A stretch of 64,000 nucleotides of DNA from Anaerolineae bacterium (GCA_022843385.1 JALHNT010000037.1:1-64000); one strand, 5' to 3'. Counted from the first letter of the stretch, positions 54,578 through 64,000 are shown. The notes: generated by a model not told the origin, from the letters alone. A program made the numbers and translations.

Positions 54578-55462
54578 ATGCTGATGCGCCTGATGAAACG
54601 CGCCGAAGCCGATAGCGTGGCGCAGTGGGTCGCGGCCCTGCAAGCCGACCCGCAGCACCAGATCGCCTATTTTGGCACGACCGCCCCCGACATTCAGGAG
54701 ACGCTCCTCAATCTCGAAGGACTGCTGGATGTGCCGGTGGTGGTTGCCACCCAGGACAAGCAGATCTTCGGGCTGCTGGGGGTGGATTACAGCCCTGGAT
54801 TGGGGCGCGCCTGGCTCTATGGGCCGCTGGTCAGCGCAGGCAACTGGGACGCCACCGCCGATGCCCTGCTGGCGTATGCCCGGCAGCACCTCATCCCAGC
54901 CGAGACGCGCAGCCTGGAATGGTTCGTTGATGTCCGTCACAGCCGCATGACCGCGCTGGCGGCTCGGTATCACTTCGATCAGCTTCCGCCGGAGACCAGT
55001 TGGTCATTCCCCCGGCAACGCCTGTCAACGCTGCCACCGGGCAAGCTGCCAGCCCTGGACGTGGCGCATCAGTCCGCCTTCATCGCCCTGCACGACTCGC
55101 TCTTTCCCAATACCTACTATTCCGGGGCGGAGATCATCGCCCGGTTGGATGCGGCTAATCGCGTGCTGATGGCGCTGGAGGGCAGTCAGCTCGTCGGCTA
55201 CATCTATGGTCGGGTTGATGCCGGTGCCGATCACGGCTATATCGACTTCGTAGGGGTAGACCCGGCCCAGCGGCGGCGCGGGGTCGGACGGGCGCTGGTG
55301 AGCGCGATGACGCACAGCCTGTTACAGGATGAGTCGCTGAATTCGGTGAAGCTGACGGTCAGCGCGACCAACAGCGGCGCGATGGCGCTGTACCATCAAC
55401 TCGGTTTTGAACGGCTACAAACGCTGGTGGCGTATCGCCGGACACTCCCATCCCCCCCATAA
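54578..55462 (+). CDS. GNAT-family N-acetyltransferase, two-lobe
   Basis: 294 residues. The N-terminal half (1-150) is a degenerate GNAT-like lobe; the C-terminal half carries the acetyl-CoA loop VDPAQRRRGVGRALVSAM near residue 230 (QxxGxG/A type) and a family-typical TNSGAMALYHQLGFERLQTL. Acetylates an amine or small molecule; the substrate is unknown. Confidence 0.88.
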   Translation: MLMRLMKRAEADSVAQWVAALQADPQHQIAYFGTTAPDIQETLLNLEGLLDVPVVVATQDKQIFGLLGVDYSPGLGRAWLYGPLVSAGNWDATADALLAYARQHLIPAETRSLEWFVDVRHSRMTALAARYHFDQLPPETSWSFPRQRLSTLPPGKLPALDVAHQSAFIALHDSLFPNTYYSGAEIIARLDAANRVLMALEGSQLVGYIYGRVDAGADHGYIDFVGVDPAQRRRGVGRALVSAMTHSLLQDESLNSVKLTVSATNSGAMALYHQLGFERLQTLVAYRRTLPSPP

Positions 55463-55531
55463 TTCGGGCATGTCCTCACAGCTCAATTCAGTTACGATGG
55501 TAACAAGCATTGGTTCACCAAAGGTCTGGCT

Positions 55532-56569
55532 ATGTTTACTCTGCGCCTGCCCATCCTTGCCGACAACCCCATCAGCCAACTGGAAACCCGCACCCTGCTC
55601 CGGGCTGCTGAACGGCGATCTCGCTGGCGCTATTGGCTGAACTTCGCCACCCGCTATGTGCTGCTGGGATTGTCACTGCTCTATTTCGGCGGCCTGCTCA
55701 TCGGTTCGCTGACCGGGCGTGACCCGTTCCCGATTGCGGCACAGCTCGATCTGGTGACGACCTTCTTCCTCATCGGCATCGTCATCTGGCACTTTGGCCT
55801 GATGCTGGAAACCCTGATTCTGGGGGCGGTGAGCATCGCCGGCGAGCGCGAGAGCGGGCGCTGGGAACTGCTCCTGCTCACCGGAGTCTCAGCACAGCAG
55901 GTGGTGCGGGGCAAGTGGCTGGCGCTGGTCAAACGCCAGCTTCCGGCCTACCTCTGGCTGGCCGTCTTCCGCGTCGGAGCCATCGCCGCCTGGACGCTCG
56001 CCATCAACGATACCAGTTCCTTTAGCACGGTGTATCAGTACTTCAACACCAGCGTCTACTACACCCTGCCCAACCCGCTGCTGGTCATGCTGGCGGCGCT
56101 GCTAGTCGTCGCCATGACGCTGCTGAACCTGGTCTTCACGGCTGCGTGTGCGATGATGGCCTCTGCCGTCAGCCCCGGACGGGTGCGCGCCATCCTCAGC
56201 GCCATCGCTGCGCGGTTGGTGCTGACGGTGGGGATCGCCGCATTGGTTATGTTCACCCTACTGGTCGTCCTCCCTGGCAGCGTTGTCGGAAGTGGACAGT
56301 ATTTCTGGTCAACAGTGGGGTATCTGCTGATTGGTCTGGTCGATAATGGCTCTACGGTCGCTTCGACCTTTCAATCCCCGATCACGCATTACACCTCGCT
56401 GGACTACGACTCCTCGCTCACAGTTGGGCAGGCGGTCTCAATGCTGTTAGGCAGCCTGGGGACGCTCGGCCTCTACGCCCTGCTGACGCGCTTCAATCTG
56501 CGCCGCGCCGAACGCCGTCTGGTGGCTATCGGGGTCAGTCCAGAGCCGCTCGTCGAACCAAGCCAGTAG
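55532..56569 (+). CDS. ABC transporter permease-like membrane protein (ABC-2 type)
   Basis: 345 residues. About seven hydrophobic segments, beginning LNFATRYVLLGLSLLYFGGL near 37-60. The loop SIAGERESGRWELLLLTGVS then QQVVRGKWLALVKRQLPAYL (about 110-150) is the ABC-2 permease signature (GExExGTxxxLLxxPxxxxxxxxGK). As with the gene at 773, no ATPase is adjacent. Start at the ATG with AAAGG upstream. Likely an export component encoded apart from its ATPase. Confidence 0.78.
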   Translation: MFTLRLPILADNPISQLETRTLLRAAERRSRWRYWLNFATRYVLLGLSLLYFGGLLIGSLTGRDPFPIAAQLDLVTTFFLIGIVIWHFGLMLETLILGAVSIAGERESGRWELLLLTGVSAQQVVRGKWLALVKRQLPAYLWLAVFRVGAIAAWTLAINDTSSFSTVYQYFNTSVYYTLPNPLLVMLAALLVVAMTLLNLVFTAACAMMASAVSPGRVRAILSAIAARLVLTVGIAALVMFTLLVVLPGSVVGSGQYFWSTVGYLLIGLVDNGSTVASTFQSPITHYTSLDYDSSLTVGQAVSMLLGSLGTLGLYALLTRFNLRRAERRLVAIGVSPEPLVEPSQ

Positions 56570-56662
56570 ACGACGATGCTGGCGAGGTGATCGTCCATGC
56601 GCCGCCTTTAGCCCCAATGCGATCAGACCGCTATGATGTAATCAACTTGCTCGGTCGTTTCA

Positions 56663-57805
56663 TTACAAATAGGCGCGCAGCGTGGCCGATGTCTCCTGCA
56701 CCATGCGTGAGAAGACGAACCGTTCCATGCCCAGCGCGACATTGGCGGCCAGTTGAGCGCGCTTGCCCGGCTGGAAGGCACTTTCCAGCGTGGCGGCCAG
56801 CGCCTCGACATCGACATAGGGCACCAGCAGACCATTGACGCCGTGCTGCACCACCTCCGGGTTGCCGCCTTTGTCGCTGGCGATCAACGGTGTCCCGGCC
56901 AACAGCCCCTCCAGCAGGGTGTGTGATAACCCCTCGTAGCCGGAATAGAGCGCCAGATAATCCGCCGCCTGCATATAGATCGCCAGTTGCTCCCGGCTCA
57001 CTTTACCGAGAAACGTCACCCGACCAGCCACGCCGCTGGTGGCCGCCTGCTGCCGCAGCGCTGGCAGAGTCTCGCCCTCGCCAGCCACGATCAGCCGCAC
57101 ACCCGGCACACGCGGCAAGGCGCTGATGAGATGATCGACGCCTTTCCAGGGGGTGAGGCGCGCCGCCGTCAACACGATGGGTTCATCAGGCGGCAGGCCA
57201 AGCCGGGCGCGAGCCGCCGGACGCGCATCACCGCTGGTCGGGATCAGGCTTTGTCCCAGTGGCAGGGCGTTGTAGACGACGTGGATGCGGTCTTCCGGCA
57301 CCCCCCAGCCCATCACCAGCCGCTTGAGATACTGGCTGGGGACGATCACGCCATCCATCGCCTGCATCTGCCGGGCGCGGGCGGCCTTCTGCGCCATCAC
57401 CACGCCGCCATAGCTGCACGTTTGAAAGGCGTCAATATCTTCGGTCGGGGGTATCCAGCCTTTGCGAATCGCCCGTTCCCAGGCCTGATCGCCCACCATC
57501 TTGACCACTCGTTTCGCCCGACCGCCGAACAAGGGCAGATCGAGCGTGTGAACATACACCAGATCAGCCCAGCGCAGCAGCGGCCAGGCCGCCAGCCCGT
57601 AATGCGCCCAGCGCAGCGGCAGCGCCCGACGCGGGATGCGCGTCAGCGGATAGGGGTAACCCGCCGTGTCGCCCGCGCCATAGGTGACGACGCGCACCTC
57701 CCAGTCATCGCGCTGGAACGCCGGCAGAACCTCATGCAGGTAGGTGGCTGGCCCGCCTGATTCGGGATGAAAGATGCCCGCAGCGATGAAGAGTTTATCC
57801 GGCAT
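56663..57805 (-). CDS. Glycosyltransferase family 4 (GT-B)
   Basis: 380 residues. The N-terminal acceptor domain begins KLFIAAGIFHPESGGPATYL, the usual GGPxxY loop; the C-terminal domain has PIVLTAARLTPWKGVDHLIS near 215 and a typical donor-binding end, YSGYEGLSHTLLEGLLAGTP with LIASDKGGNPEVVQHGVNGL. It transfers a sugar from a nucleotide-sugar to a glycan or lipid at the cytoplasmic membrane face. It starts three bases after the stop of the LacI-type gene, so both are probably one transcript. Confidence 0.92.
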   Translation of the reverse strand: MPDKLFIAAGIFHPESGGPATYLHEVLPAFQRDDWEVRVVTYGAGDTAGYPYPLTRIPRRALPLRWAHYGLAAWPLLRWADLVYVHTLDLPLFGGRAKRVVKMVGDQAWERAIRKGWIPPTEDIDAFQTCSYGGVVMAQKAARARQMQAMDGVIVPSQYLKRLVMGWGVPEDRIHVVYNALPLGQSLIPTSGDARPAARARLGLPPDEPIVLTAARLTPWKGVDHLISALPRVPGVRLIVAGEGETLPALRQQAATSGVAGRVTFLGKVSREQLAIYMQAADYLALYSGYEGLSHTLLEGLLAGTPLIASDKGGNPEVVQHGVNGLLVPYVDVEALAATLESAFQPGKRAQLAANVALGMERFVFSRMVQETSATLRAYL

Positions 57806-57808
57806 GAG

Positions 57809-58870
57809 TCAGCCTTGTTTGTTGGAAGGAGAGAGCGCGGCAGTGCTGTCGCGGATGGTCAGGGTCGGTTCCAGCAGGCGCTGTTCGACTGATGGGGCGT
57901 GGCTGCCCAGCAGCCTGACCAGCATCTGAGCTGCCTGATGACCGATTGAATCGCTGGGGAAGTTGACATGAGTTAGCGCTGGTGTCACCAGTTGGGCAAT
58001 CTTGTTGGTCGCCAGCGCGATCACCGAGGAGTCGCGCGGGACTTTGCGGCCTCGTTCGCGCAGGGCACGGATCGCTCCGCTGGCGCTGGCTCCATGTACA
58101 CAAACGAAGGCGGTCACTGTGGGATGCTCATCCAGCAGCTTCAATGTGGCGGCGTAACCATCCTGTACAGTCAGATGAGCCACTTCCTGGTAGATCGGCT
58201 GGAGATCGAAGTGCGCCCGCGCCTGTTGGTAGCCCTCCCATAGACGACAGGCCGGCCCCAACTGCGCCGCGCGCATCCAGGCCGGACGCCCAAGGAAAGC
58301 GATCTGACGATGCCCCAGGCTGACCAGCTCTTCACAGGCCATGAACATCGCCCGCTCAAAATCCATATCAACGTAACTGTAGCCATCATTTTCGGCACAG
58401 CGCCCGATCATGACGAAGGGAAAGCCATGTTCGCGCAGCAACGCCGGACGCCAGTCATCCAACCGAATCTGCATCAGAATGACCCCATCCGCCTGACCGC
58501 TGCGATAGAGGTTAAGCATGCCATTCGCGTCCAGCGGCTCAGTCAGCAGGTTGAAGAAGTAGTGGTTGCGGCTGGCGGCTGAGGCTGCGCCGATGAAGAA
58601 ATCGAGTTCGAACTGGGTGAACTCGGCGTGATCCATTGGGAAGAGCAGGGCGATGATATTGGTCTTGTTCCCTGCCAGCCGCTGCGCCCCGACGTGCGGA
58701 GTATAGCCGATCTGCTGGATTATGTCCTGCACACGCTGGCGCGTGCGTTCGGCGACATCCGGTTTGCCATTGAGGATGCGTGAAACGGTTGAGACGGAGA
58801 CACCAGCCAGGCGGGCAACATCTTCAATCGTGGCGGATTTGGCGGGTGCCGGGATATTTTTGGCAGACAT
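57809..58870 (-). CDS. LacI-family transcriptional regulator 2
   Basis: 353 residues. HTH about 14-35 with VSVSTVSRILNGKPDV, hinge helix near GAQRLAGNKTNI, effector domain to residue 340. The serine-rich tail (IRDSTAALSPSNKQG) is short. Divergent from the luciferase-like gene at 59057 and upstream of a glycosyltransferase gene. Sites in the 186-bp divergent region are not obvious (a GCGGTATCGTAATGCGC stretch near 58905-58921 is weakly symmetric). Confidence 0.92.
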   Translation of the reverse strand: MSAKNIPAPAKSATIEDVARLAGVSVSTVSRILNGKPDVAERTRQRVQDIIQQIGYTPHVGAQRLAGNKTNIIALLFPMDHAEFTQFELDFFIGAASAASRNHYFFNLLTEPLDANGMLNLYRSGQADGVILMQIRLDDWRPALLREHGFPFVMIGRCAENDGYSYVDMDFERAMFMACEELVSLGHRQIAFLGRPAWMRAAQLGPACRLWEGYQQARAHFDLQPIYQEVAHLTVQDGYAATLKLLDEHPTVTAFVCVHGASASGAIRALRERGRKVPRDSSVIALATNKIAQLVTPALTHVNFPSDSIGHQAAQMLVRLLGSHAPSVEQRLLEPTLTIRDSTAALSPSNKQG

Positions 58871-59056
58871 GCCCTGTACTTCACCTGCGGTAAGCGCTGC
58901 GTGTAGCGGTATCGTAATGCGCTGGCAGCGTAGCGACAGTTAAAGGCTTTGTCAAGCACTGGCTGCCTGTCGGGAAGCCGTCCTGTACTGAACGTAATGA
59001 TTCGGCTGCTGCCCTCGTCTGAGCCATACGTGTGTTTCAAGCGAGAAATCCAACCC

Positions 59057-60142
59057 ATGACCCATTCTATCCCATCGGTGCCGCCTCCTTTCGAGATCGG
59101 CCTGTACTCCTTTGCTGAACTGACGGCAGAACCCGGTTCAACCTACAATCCGGCCCAGCGCATCCACGACCTGCTGGAAGAGATCGAATTGGCCGATCAG
59201 GTCGGACTGGATGTGTTCGGCCTGGGCGAACACCACCGCGTCGAATATGTCTCGTCCGCCCCGGAAGTGATTCTGGCGGCTGCCGCTGCCCGCACCCGTC
59301 GCATCCGCCTGAGCAGCGCCGTCACCGTCCTGAGTTCGGATGATCCGGTGCGCGTCTTTCAGCGCTTCGCCAGCCTCGATCTGGTATCGAATGGTCGCGC
59401 CGAGATCATGGCCGGGCGCGGCTCGTTCATCGAGTCTTTCCCCTTGTTCGGCTACGATCTGAACGACTACGACGAACTCTTCAGCGAGAAGCTCGATCTG
59501 CTGCTCCGGCTGCGTGAAGACAGGCCGATAAGCTGGCGCGGCAGTCATCGCCCACCGCTCGACAAACAAAGTGTGTATCCTCGCCCGGTGCAGAACCCGC
59601 TGCCGGTCTGGGTCGCCGTTGGTGGCACACCGGAGTCGGTGGTGCGGGCGGCGGGTCGCGGCCTGCCGATGGCGCTGGCGATCATCGGTGGGATGCCGGA
59701 ACGCTTCGCCCCCTATGTCAACCTGTATCGCCAGGTGTTGGCTGAAAACCGCCCGCACGATGCGGCGCTGCCCGTCAGCATCAATTCGCACGGCTTCATC
59801 GCCGATAGTCGTCAGCAGGCCATCGATGAGTCCTATCCGGCGGTAGCGCGTGTCATGAACAAGATCGGGCGCGAGCGCGGCTGGCCGCCCATGCAGCGCG
59901 AACAGTACGAAGCCTCGGCTCAACTGCGCGGGGCGAACTTTGTCGGCAGCCCGGATGATGTGATCGAGAAGATTCTGTTCCAGCACAGCATCTTCAATCA
60001 CCAGCGCTTCCTGCTGCAACTGAGCGTCGGCACACTGCCGCATGCCAAAGTGATGCGCGCCATCGAACTGTTCGGCACCAAAGTCGCGCCTGTCGTCCGT
60101 CAGGAGATCGCCCGCCGCGTGGCGACACCTGTGCCGCAGTAG
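59057..60142 (+). CDS. LLM-class (luciferase-like) flavin-dependent oxidoreductase
   Basis: 361 residues from the ATG at 59057; upstream in-frame codons lie in the divergent promoter region. Barrel segments: [32 protein letters not shown] with EHH (the luciferase-like EHH), [20 protein letters not shown] and [10 protein letters not shown]. Most similar in outline to the LLM proteins of the YvbT/Sfnaa type that use FMNH2 or F420. Substrate unknown. Divergent from the LacI-type gene and so possibly under its control. Confidence 0.9.
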   Translation: MTHSIPSVPPPFEIGLYSFAELTAEPGSTYNPAQRIHDLLEEIELADQVGLDVFGLGEHHRVEYVSSAPEVILAAAAARTRRIRLSSAVTVLSSDDPVRVFQRFASLDLVSNGRAEIMAGRGSFIESFPLFGYDLNDYDELFSEKLDLLLRLREDRPISWRGSHRPPLDKQSVYPRPVQNPLPVWVAVGGTPESVVRAAGRGLPMALAIIGGMPERFAPYVNLYRQVLAENRPHDAALPVSINSHGFIADSRQQAIDESYPAVARVMNKIGRERGWPPMQREQYEASAQLRGANFVGSPDDVIEKILFQHSIFNHQRFLLQLSVGTLPHAKVMRAIELFGTKVAPVVRQEIARRVATPVPQ

Positions 60143-60357
60143 GGGGCATTCAAGGTTGCGGTGACTTCATCTACGTCTCGCAAAATCACTGCATAAGTGA
60201 GCGATTTGCAAAGCGTGCCGATGTGCCGCCGACCAACGATCCATCTGAGCAGGCTTTGAGCAGGAGTGGCAGCGCGCCGCAAAGTCACTGGTGGTTTTCG
60301 CTCGGGTTGGGACGCAGGACTCTAGGCCAATCGGCTCTCTCTTCTCGAAACCGCTCG

Positions 60358-60473
60358 CAGCCCTCTCCCACGGGGCGAGGGGCTTAAAAGCACTACGTTC
60401 ACCACAGCTCCTCTTCTCCCAGTGGGAGAAGAGGCGGGGGGATGAGGGCTAAAAAGTGCATAACAGGCTCTAG
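60358..60473 (-). repeat. Dispersed repeat family A, inverted copy
   Basis: Reverse-complement orientation: CTAGAGCCTGTTATGCAC reads on the minus strand at the right end, with GCCCTCATCCCCCC, the CTTCTCCCACTGGGAGAAG hairpin and CCCCTCGCCCCGTGGGAGAG following. One boundary (near 60358) lacks the GTTATGCAC end. Same family as 5506-5667 and 7488-7651. Confidence 0.75.
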
Positions 60474-60677
60474 CTGAGGGGTTGGTCTTCATCGCCGACG
60501 AAGCCTGGGCTGTCTTTCTCAGTCATCAGGTCAACTTTTCCTTTGCTCCCTTGCCACATGTTCCCTGTCAACCTTTGCTTGCACCCACACTTCCGCTGAT
60601 CTGGCAATCATCGGTGGGCTATGCTACTCTTGGCTAATCGAATCTGGAGCAGTTGAGTTTTTCCACGCAACCCTATC

Positions 60678-61559
60678 ATGAGTGACGAGACTTATCAGCA
60701 GCAGCTTGCACAGGAAGCCGAACTCTGGGGTTCGGAGTCCGAGCGGATGGCTGAGGTTGTACCGCCGGAATGGACGCATCACCGTCATTTGCGCCATAAC
60801 GTCATCGTGCATGGCCCGGAAATTGAACGGTTGCTCCGGCTGGTGAAACCGGGCATGACGGCGCTGGAGCTGGGATGCGCTTCGGGTTGGCTGACGCTGG
60901 CGCTGGCCCAGCAAGGGGCGGATGCGACCGGCATGGATCTGGCGGAAAAGTCGCTGGCAGTGGCCCGTGCCTATTACGAAAAAGTGCAACCTTCAGTAAA
61001 AGGCCGGGTGACCTATGTCGCGGCCGACTTCAACCGGCTGGAATTACCGGCTGCAACTTACGACCTGATCGTGGTCAAGGCGGTGCTGCATCACCTCGTC
61101 AATCTGCCGAGTGTGGTGCAGGAGCTACGCAAAGCGCTGAAACCGGGTGGACTGCTGTGGATCGACGACACCAATGGTGACGAAGCGCCGTTGAGTGTGC
61201 TGATTGCCGGAGCGTTATGTCTGGTGCTGCCGACGCATACCCGCTACCGTGATAAGCTGCGGGCGCTGTGGAAGTTCGGCCTTCGTGCGCCAGGGCGGGT
61301 GAAAGCCAGCATTGAGGCAGAGGGGCTTTCGCCGTTTGAGGGTGCCGGGCGCGAGCATGACTGGCTGAAGCTGATTGATGACCATTTCACCATCGAACGG
61401 CGGGTCAGCCAGCCCGGCATCACCGGCTATGTCAGCGCCCAACTAAAGCTACCGGATGCGCTGGCAATCCCATTCCTGAAGGCGCTGCGGGCGCTCGAAC
61501 TGCTGCTGGTTCGTCTGCGCCTGGTTCGCAGCACTGGCGTGGTGTTGTATGCCCGCTGA
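60678..61559 (+). CDS. SAM-dependent methyltransferase (class I)
   Basis: 293 residues. Motif I LELGCASGWLTLALA at 63-77, acidic loop GMDLAEKSL, motif IV YDLIVVKAVLHHLVNL near 127, and KALKPGGLLWIDDTNGD. The C-terminal part (about 170-293) is a hydrophobic lipid-type extension with VLIAGALCLVLPTHTRY and repeated Arg/Leu near the end (LRALELLLVRLRL). Methylates a small molecule or lipid; related to ubiquinone-type methyltransferases by motif only. Confidence 0.85.
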   Translation: MSDETYQQQLAQEAELWGSESERMAEVVPPEWTHHRHLRHNVIVHGPEIERLLRLVKPGMTALELGCASGWLTLALAQQGADATGMDLAEKSLAVARAYYEKVQPSVKGRVTYVAADFNRLELPAATYDLIVVKAVLHHLVNLPSVVQELRKALKPGGLLWIDDTNGDEAPLSVLIAGALCLVLPTHTRYRDKLRALWKFGLRAPGRVKASIEAEGLSPFEGAGREHDWLKLIDDHFTIERRVSQPGITGYVSAQLKLPDALAIPFLKALRALELLLVRLRLVRSTGVVLYAR

Positions 61560-61589
61560 GTGACGCCGGTTGATGCTTGTACCGGTTGT

Positions 61590-62132
61590 CTACCGTTTTT
61601 TCTTGTCTTCGTCGTCCAGATCATCCAGGTCGAGGGTGTTAAGGAAGTCGGCGAAAGCGCTCAGGCGTTTGTCATCGACCTTCTCTTCTGGCTCATCGCC
61701 ACCCTCTTCGACCGCCTGCTTCTCGATATCCTCGTCCGGTTCGCGGGCGGCCTTATCCATCACGCTCTCGGCGACAAAGATCGGTACGCTGACCCGCACC
61801 GCCAACGCAATCGCATCGCTGGGACGCGAATCGACTTCGAGCTGCTCCCCCGCTACTTCGATCACAATCCGGGCGTAATACACTTCCTGGCGCAGATCGC
61901 TGATGAGGACATGATTGACCTTACCGCCCAGTTCTCGGATCACCGACCGGATCAGGTCATGCGTCAGTGGACGCGGCGCGGGCATATCCTGAAGTTTCAT
62001 GGTGATGGCTTCCGCCTCGCACGGGCCAATCCAGATGGGCAGATAACGCTCGCGCTGCAAATCCTTCAGGACGACAACACGATGCTGCGACATCAGACTC
62101 ACCCGGATGCTATCAATCATTACTTCGATCAT
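61590..62132 (-). CDS. Bifunctional nuclease family protein (DUF151)
   Basis: 180 residues. The DUF151 core spans about 1-130: [58 protein letters not shown] and [20 protein letters not shown]. Family proteins have been described with RNase and DNase activity, or simply as BFN-like. The last 45 residues are extremely acidic and then lysine-rich ([12 protein letters not shown]), an unusual low-complexity tail. ATG at 62132 preceded by AGAGGCC. Transcribed alone. Confidence 0.92.
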   Translation of the reverse strand: MIEVMIDSIRVSLMSQHRVVVLKDLQRERYLPIWIGPCEAEAITMKLQDMPAPRPLTHDLIRSVIRELGGKVNHVLISDLRQEVYYARIVIEVAGEQLEVDSRPSDAIALAVRVSVPIFVAESVMDKAAREPDEDIEKQAVEEGGDEPEEKVDDKRLSAFADFLNTLDLDDLDDEDKKKR

Positions 62133-62226
62133 ATGGCCTCTAAAGCGCGTGGTTGACGACTTGGAAAGTCATTATACCCCTTGAATTCAGCGAGTAGCAA
62201 TATCGTTGGTCAAACTCTCATGCGTC

Positions 62227-63138
62227 TCAGTCGAACCAGCCCTGATAGCGCATCGCCGCCTGCACCTCCCCGCCAGCATCCACCCAGGCGATGGGCATGG
62301 CCGCCGTCGAGTGCATTGCCCCCAGCGACCCATCCACACCGACCATGATAATCCCGACATTCGGCTCAGGAATGCGCGTCGCCAGGAAGTTGAGCGCCGC
62401 CCGCGCCGCGGTCTGGGCCGGTGTGCCGCCGCGCATGCCATCGACCGCCAGCTTGCACAGGAAGAAGCGCATGATGTTTTCGCCCTTGCCGGTGGCGCTG
62501 GCTCCCCCCAGCACATCATCGGCATAGCCGCCCGCGCCGAAAATAGGCGTATCGCCGACCCGGCCTTTCTTCTTATCGGGGATACCACCGGTTGAGGTGG
62601 CGCTGACCATGTGACCACTCTGATCGAGCGCCACTGCACCGACCGTTCCAGTGCCGAGGCCAGGGCGTGGCGCGCGTTGGCCTTCCCGTTCGCGGAACAG
62701 AGCATACTCCTTCTCCGTCACCAGATCGATGTTCGGGATCAGCGGGACGCCTAACGAAGCCGCCAGTTGATCCGCGCCATCACCGACGAAGAAGCAATTA
62801 TCGGTCTTGGTCAGTACCAGCCGCGCCAGTGAGATGGCATACCGCACCCGCCGCACTGCCGCCACTGCGCCATAGCGGATGCTGCCATCGGCGAAGAGGG
62901 CATCCATTTCCACCTCGCCCTCCGAGTTCACGAAGCTGCCATATCCAGCATCGAACAGGGGATGATCTTCGAGGATATTCGTCGCCTTTTCACAGGCGTC
63001 TCCTGCCGAGCCACCCACTTTCAGAATATCCCAACCCGCCTGCGCCGCCGCCCGCACCCCGGCCAACACCTGATCTTCGTCAAAATTCAACCACTCGCCT
63101 GCACCGCCATGTACGATAAAGCGTGGAGATGTCGTCAT
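62227..63138 (-). CDS. Isoaspartyl peptidase/L-asparaginase (Ntn hydrolase)
   Basis: 303 residues, plant-type asparaginase family. The self-cleavage site is GTVGAVALDQSG with Thr165 as the N-terminal nucleophile after autoproteolysis. Downstream ATSTGGIPDKKKGRVGDTPI then FGAGGYAD are family hallmarks. VHGGAGEW at the N-terminus fits as well. Removes isoaspartyl dipeptides and hydrolyses asparagine in the cytoplasm. Normal length (about 300-320). Not in an operon with its neighbours. Confidence 0.94.
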   Translation of the reverse strand: MTTSPRFIVHGGAGEWLNFDEDQVLAGVRAAAQAGWDILKVGGSAGDACEKATNILEDHPLFDAGYGSFVNSEGEVEMDALFADGSIRYGAVAAVRRVRYAISLARLVLTKTDNCFFVGDGADQLAASLGVPLIPNIDLVTEKEYALFREREGQRAPRPGLGTGTVGAVALDQSGHMVSATSTGGIPDKKKGRVGDTPIFGAGGYADDVLGGASATGKGENIMRFFLCKLAVDGMRGGTPAQTAARAALNFLATRIPEPNVGIIMVGVDGSLGAMHSTAAMPIAWVDAGGEVQAAMRYQGWFD

Positions 63139-63261
63139 TGTTTTTCCCTGGAGATAGGTAATTAATCAGAACATTGCGTAATTTTAGCAGAGGGTTTTAT
63201 CTCAATGAAAGGTGGCTGGCGTTTACATTAAGATTGTGGAGGATAAGGAGATCAATAACTC

Positions 63262-64000
63262 ATGCTTGATGTGTCAATTGTAATTGTGAACTGGAATGGT
63301 CGTGACTTGTTGTCACGCTGCCTGCAATGTATCAAGCAGACAGTGAAACGATCCAGTTACGAAGTACTCGTGGTAGACAATAACTCCAGCGATGGCAGCC
63401 AGGATATGGTGCGCCGCGATTTCCCCGACGTGAAACTGATCGCGAATAAGGACAATGTGGGCTTCGCCCGCGCCAACAACCAGGCAATGAAAATCGCCCA
63501 GGGGCGCTACACGCTGCTGCTCAACAGTGATGCCTTTGTCAAGGACAATGCAGTTGACCACATGGTGGAATTCATGGATCATCATCCGGATGCTGCCATG
63601 TCGTCGTGCAAGCTGCTCTATGAAGATGGCCGGTTGCAGCCGTCCTGTGCCCGTTTTCCCACCCTGCTGAGCGAGATGGTCATCGCCTTTGGTCTGGATA
63701 AGCTCTTCGCCCGCAGCAAGTTCTTCGGCAGCTATATGATGACCGACTGGGATTACAACGACACCCGCGCCGTTGAAGTCATCATGGGCGCATTCATGCT
63801 GGTGCGCAGCGAACTCATTCACGAAGTCGGGATGATGGACGAGGACTTCTTCATGTATTCCGAAGAAGTCGATTGGTGTTATCGCTTTCATCGGGCTGGC
63901 TGGAAAGTCTATTTTGTCCCGGATGTCGAGACTATCCACATCTGGGGTGGCAGCAGCAAGGCTGTCAAGACTGAAACCCTGCTGCGCCTCTACCGGTCAC
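63262..64000 (+). CDS. Glycosyltransferase family 2, N-terminal part cut by window end
   Basis: 246 complete codons visible from the ATG at 63262, open to the window end. AAGGAG lies 11 bases upstream. GT-A motifs: VSIVIVNWNGRDLLSRCLQ at the start, LVVDNNSSDGSQDMV near 40, NVGFARANNQAM near 65, and the catalytic-metal LLLNSDAF near 90. EEVDWCYRFHRAGWKVYFVP is the family's ED(x)D-containing acceptor region. Rhamnosyl-type GT2 proteins (WbbL-like) share this layout. Adds a sugar to a surface glycan or lipid-linked oligosaccharide. Confidence 0.92.
   Translation, partial: MLDVSIVIVNWNGRDLLSRCLQCIKQTVKRSSYEVLVVDNNSSDGSQDMVRRDFPDVKLIANKDNVGFARANNQAMKIAQGRYTLLLNSDAFVKDNAVDHMVEFMDHHPDAAMSSCKLLYEDGRLQPSCARFPTLLSEMVIAFGLDKLFARSKFFGSYMMTDWDYNDTRAVEVIMGAFMLVRSELIHEVGMMDEDFFMYSEEVDWCYRFHRAGWKVYFVPDVETIHIWGGSSKAVKTETLLRLYRS

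Overview
The window reads as a chromosomal segment of a GC-rich, heterotrophic bacterium. A Chloroflexota (Anaerolineae-like) origin is my best guess: binding-protein sugar and peptide transporters dominate, ThrRS starts directly at its editing domain, and hairpin-rich dispersed repeats sit in many gaps. This assignment is inference; there is no rRNA or tRNA gene in the window to anchor it.

Layout. 1-4.1 kb: the edge of a probable transposase, a small membrane-anchored protein, an orphan ABC-2 permease, thrS, an intrinsic terminator and a small unknown protein. 4.3-18.4 kb: a LacI-type regulator with its own promoter, tandem operators and a coupled leader ORF, followed by a sugar/polyol ABC transporter whose promoter carries a matching operator; then a sorbitol/xylitol-type dehydrogenase, an SDR, a Uma2-family protein and a second zinc alcohol dehydrogenase; then, on the opposite strand, a peptide-type ABC transporter (binding protein and two permeases, no ATPase). 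18.7-22.3 kb: a PyrK-like iron-sulfur protein paired with a dihydroorotate-dehydrogenase-like protein whose usual catalytic cysteine segment is absent, and a LysM plus YkuD L,D-transpeptidase with an altered active-site motif.

22.3-25.4 kb is a scrambled accessory region: degenerate CACAGAG-type repeats, a PIN-domain toxin pair, two decayed Rhs/YD-repeat fragments around an orphan small gene (possible immunity gene), and a copy of the last codons of the L,D-transpeptidase.

25.4-45.3 kb is the centrepiece: a GntR/FCD regulator followed by 18 co-directional genes for uptake and oxidation of a sugar acid or related compound. They include a Tat-exported binding protein and two permeases, two enolase-superfamily dehydratase-like proteins, an FGGY kinase, an epimerase, an SDR, an Ldh_2-type dehydrogenase, three D-2-hydroxyacid dehydrogenases, a FAH-family hydrolase, an M24 peptidase-like protein and E1alpha/E1beta/E2 of a 2-oxoacid dehydrogenase complex. 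A reasonable reading is aldonate dehydration to a 2-keto-3-deoxy acid, oxidation to a diketo acid, hydrolytic cleavage by the FAH protein, and oxidative decarboxylation of the resulting 2-oxoacid to an acyl-CoA.

45.4-51 kb: a TetR-controlled cluster (DrrAB-like ABC exporter, serine beta-lactamase-fold protein) with palindromic operators, and a divergent BBE-type flavoprotein oxidase. 51-53.2 kb: a DUF2200 gene, a decayed PIN-like fragment and a visibly AT-rich foreign gene of unknown function. 53.5-64 kb: housekeeping and mixed genes (RNase Z, GNAT, an ABC-2 type permease, a GT4 glycosyltransferase with a second LacI regulator, a luciferase-like monooxygenase, a methyltransferase, a DUF151 nuclease-family protein, an isoaspartyl peptidase/asparaginase) and the start of a GT2 glycosyltransferase cut by the window end.

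At least three families of hairpin-containing dispersed repeats (here called A, B and C) sit in gaps between genes, including inside operons.
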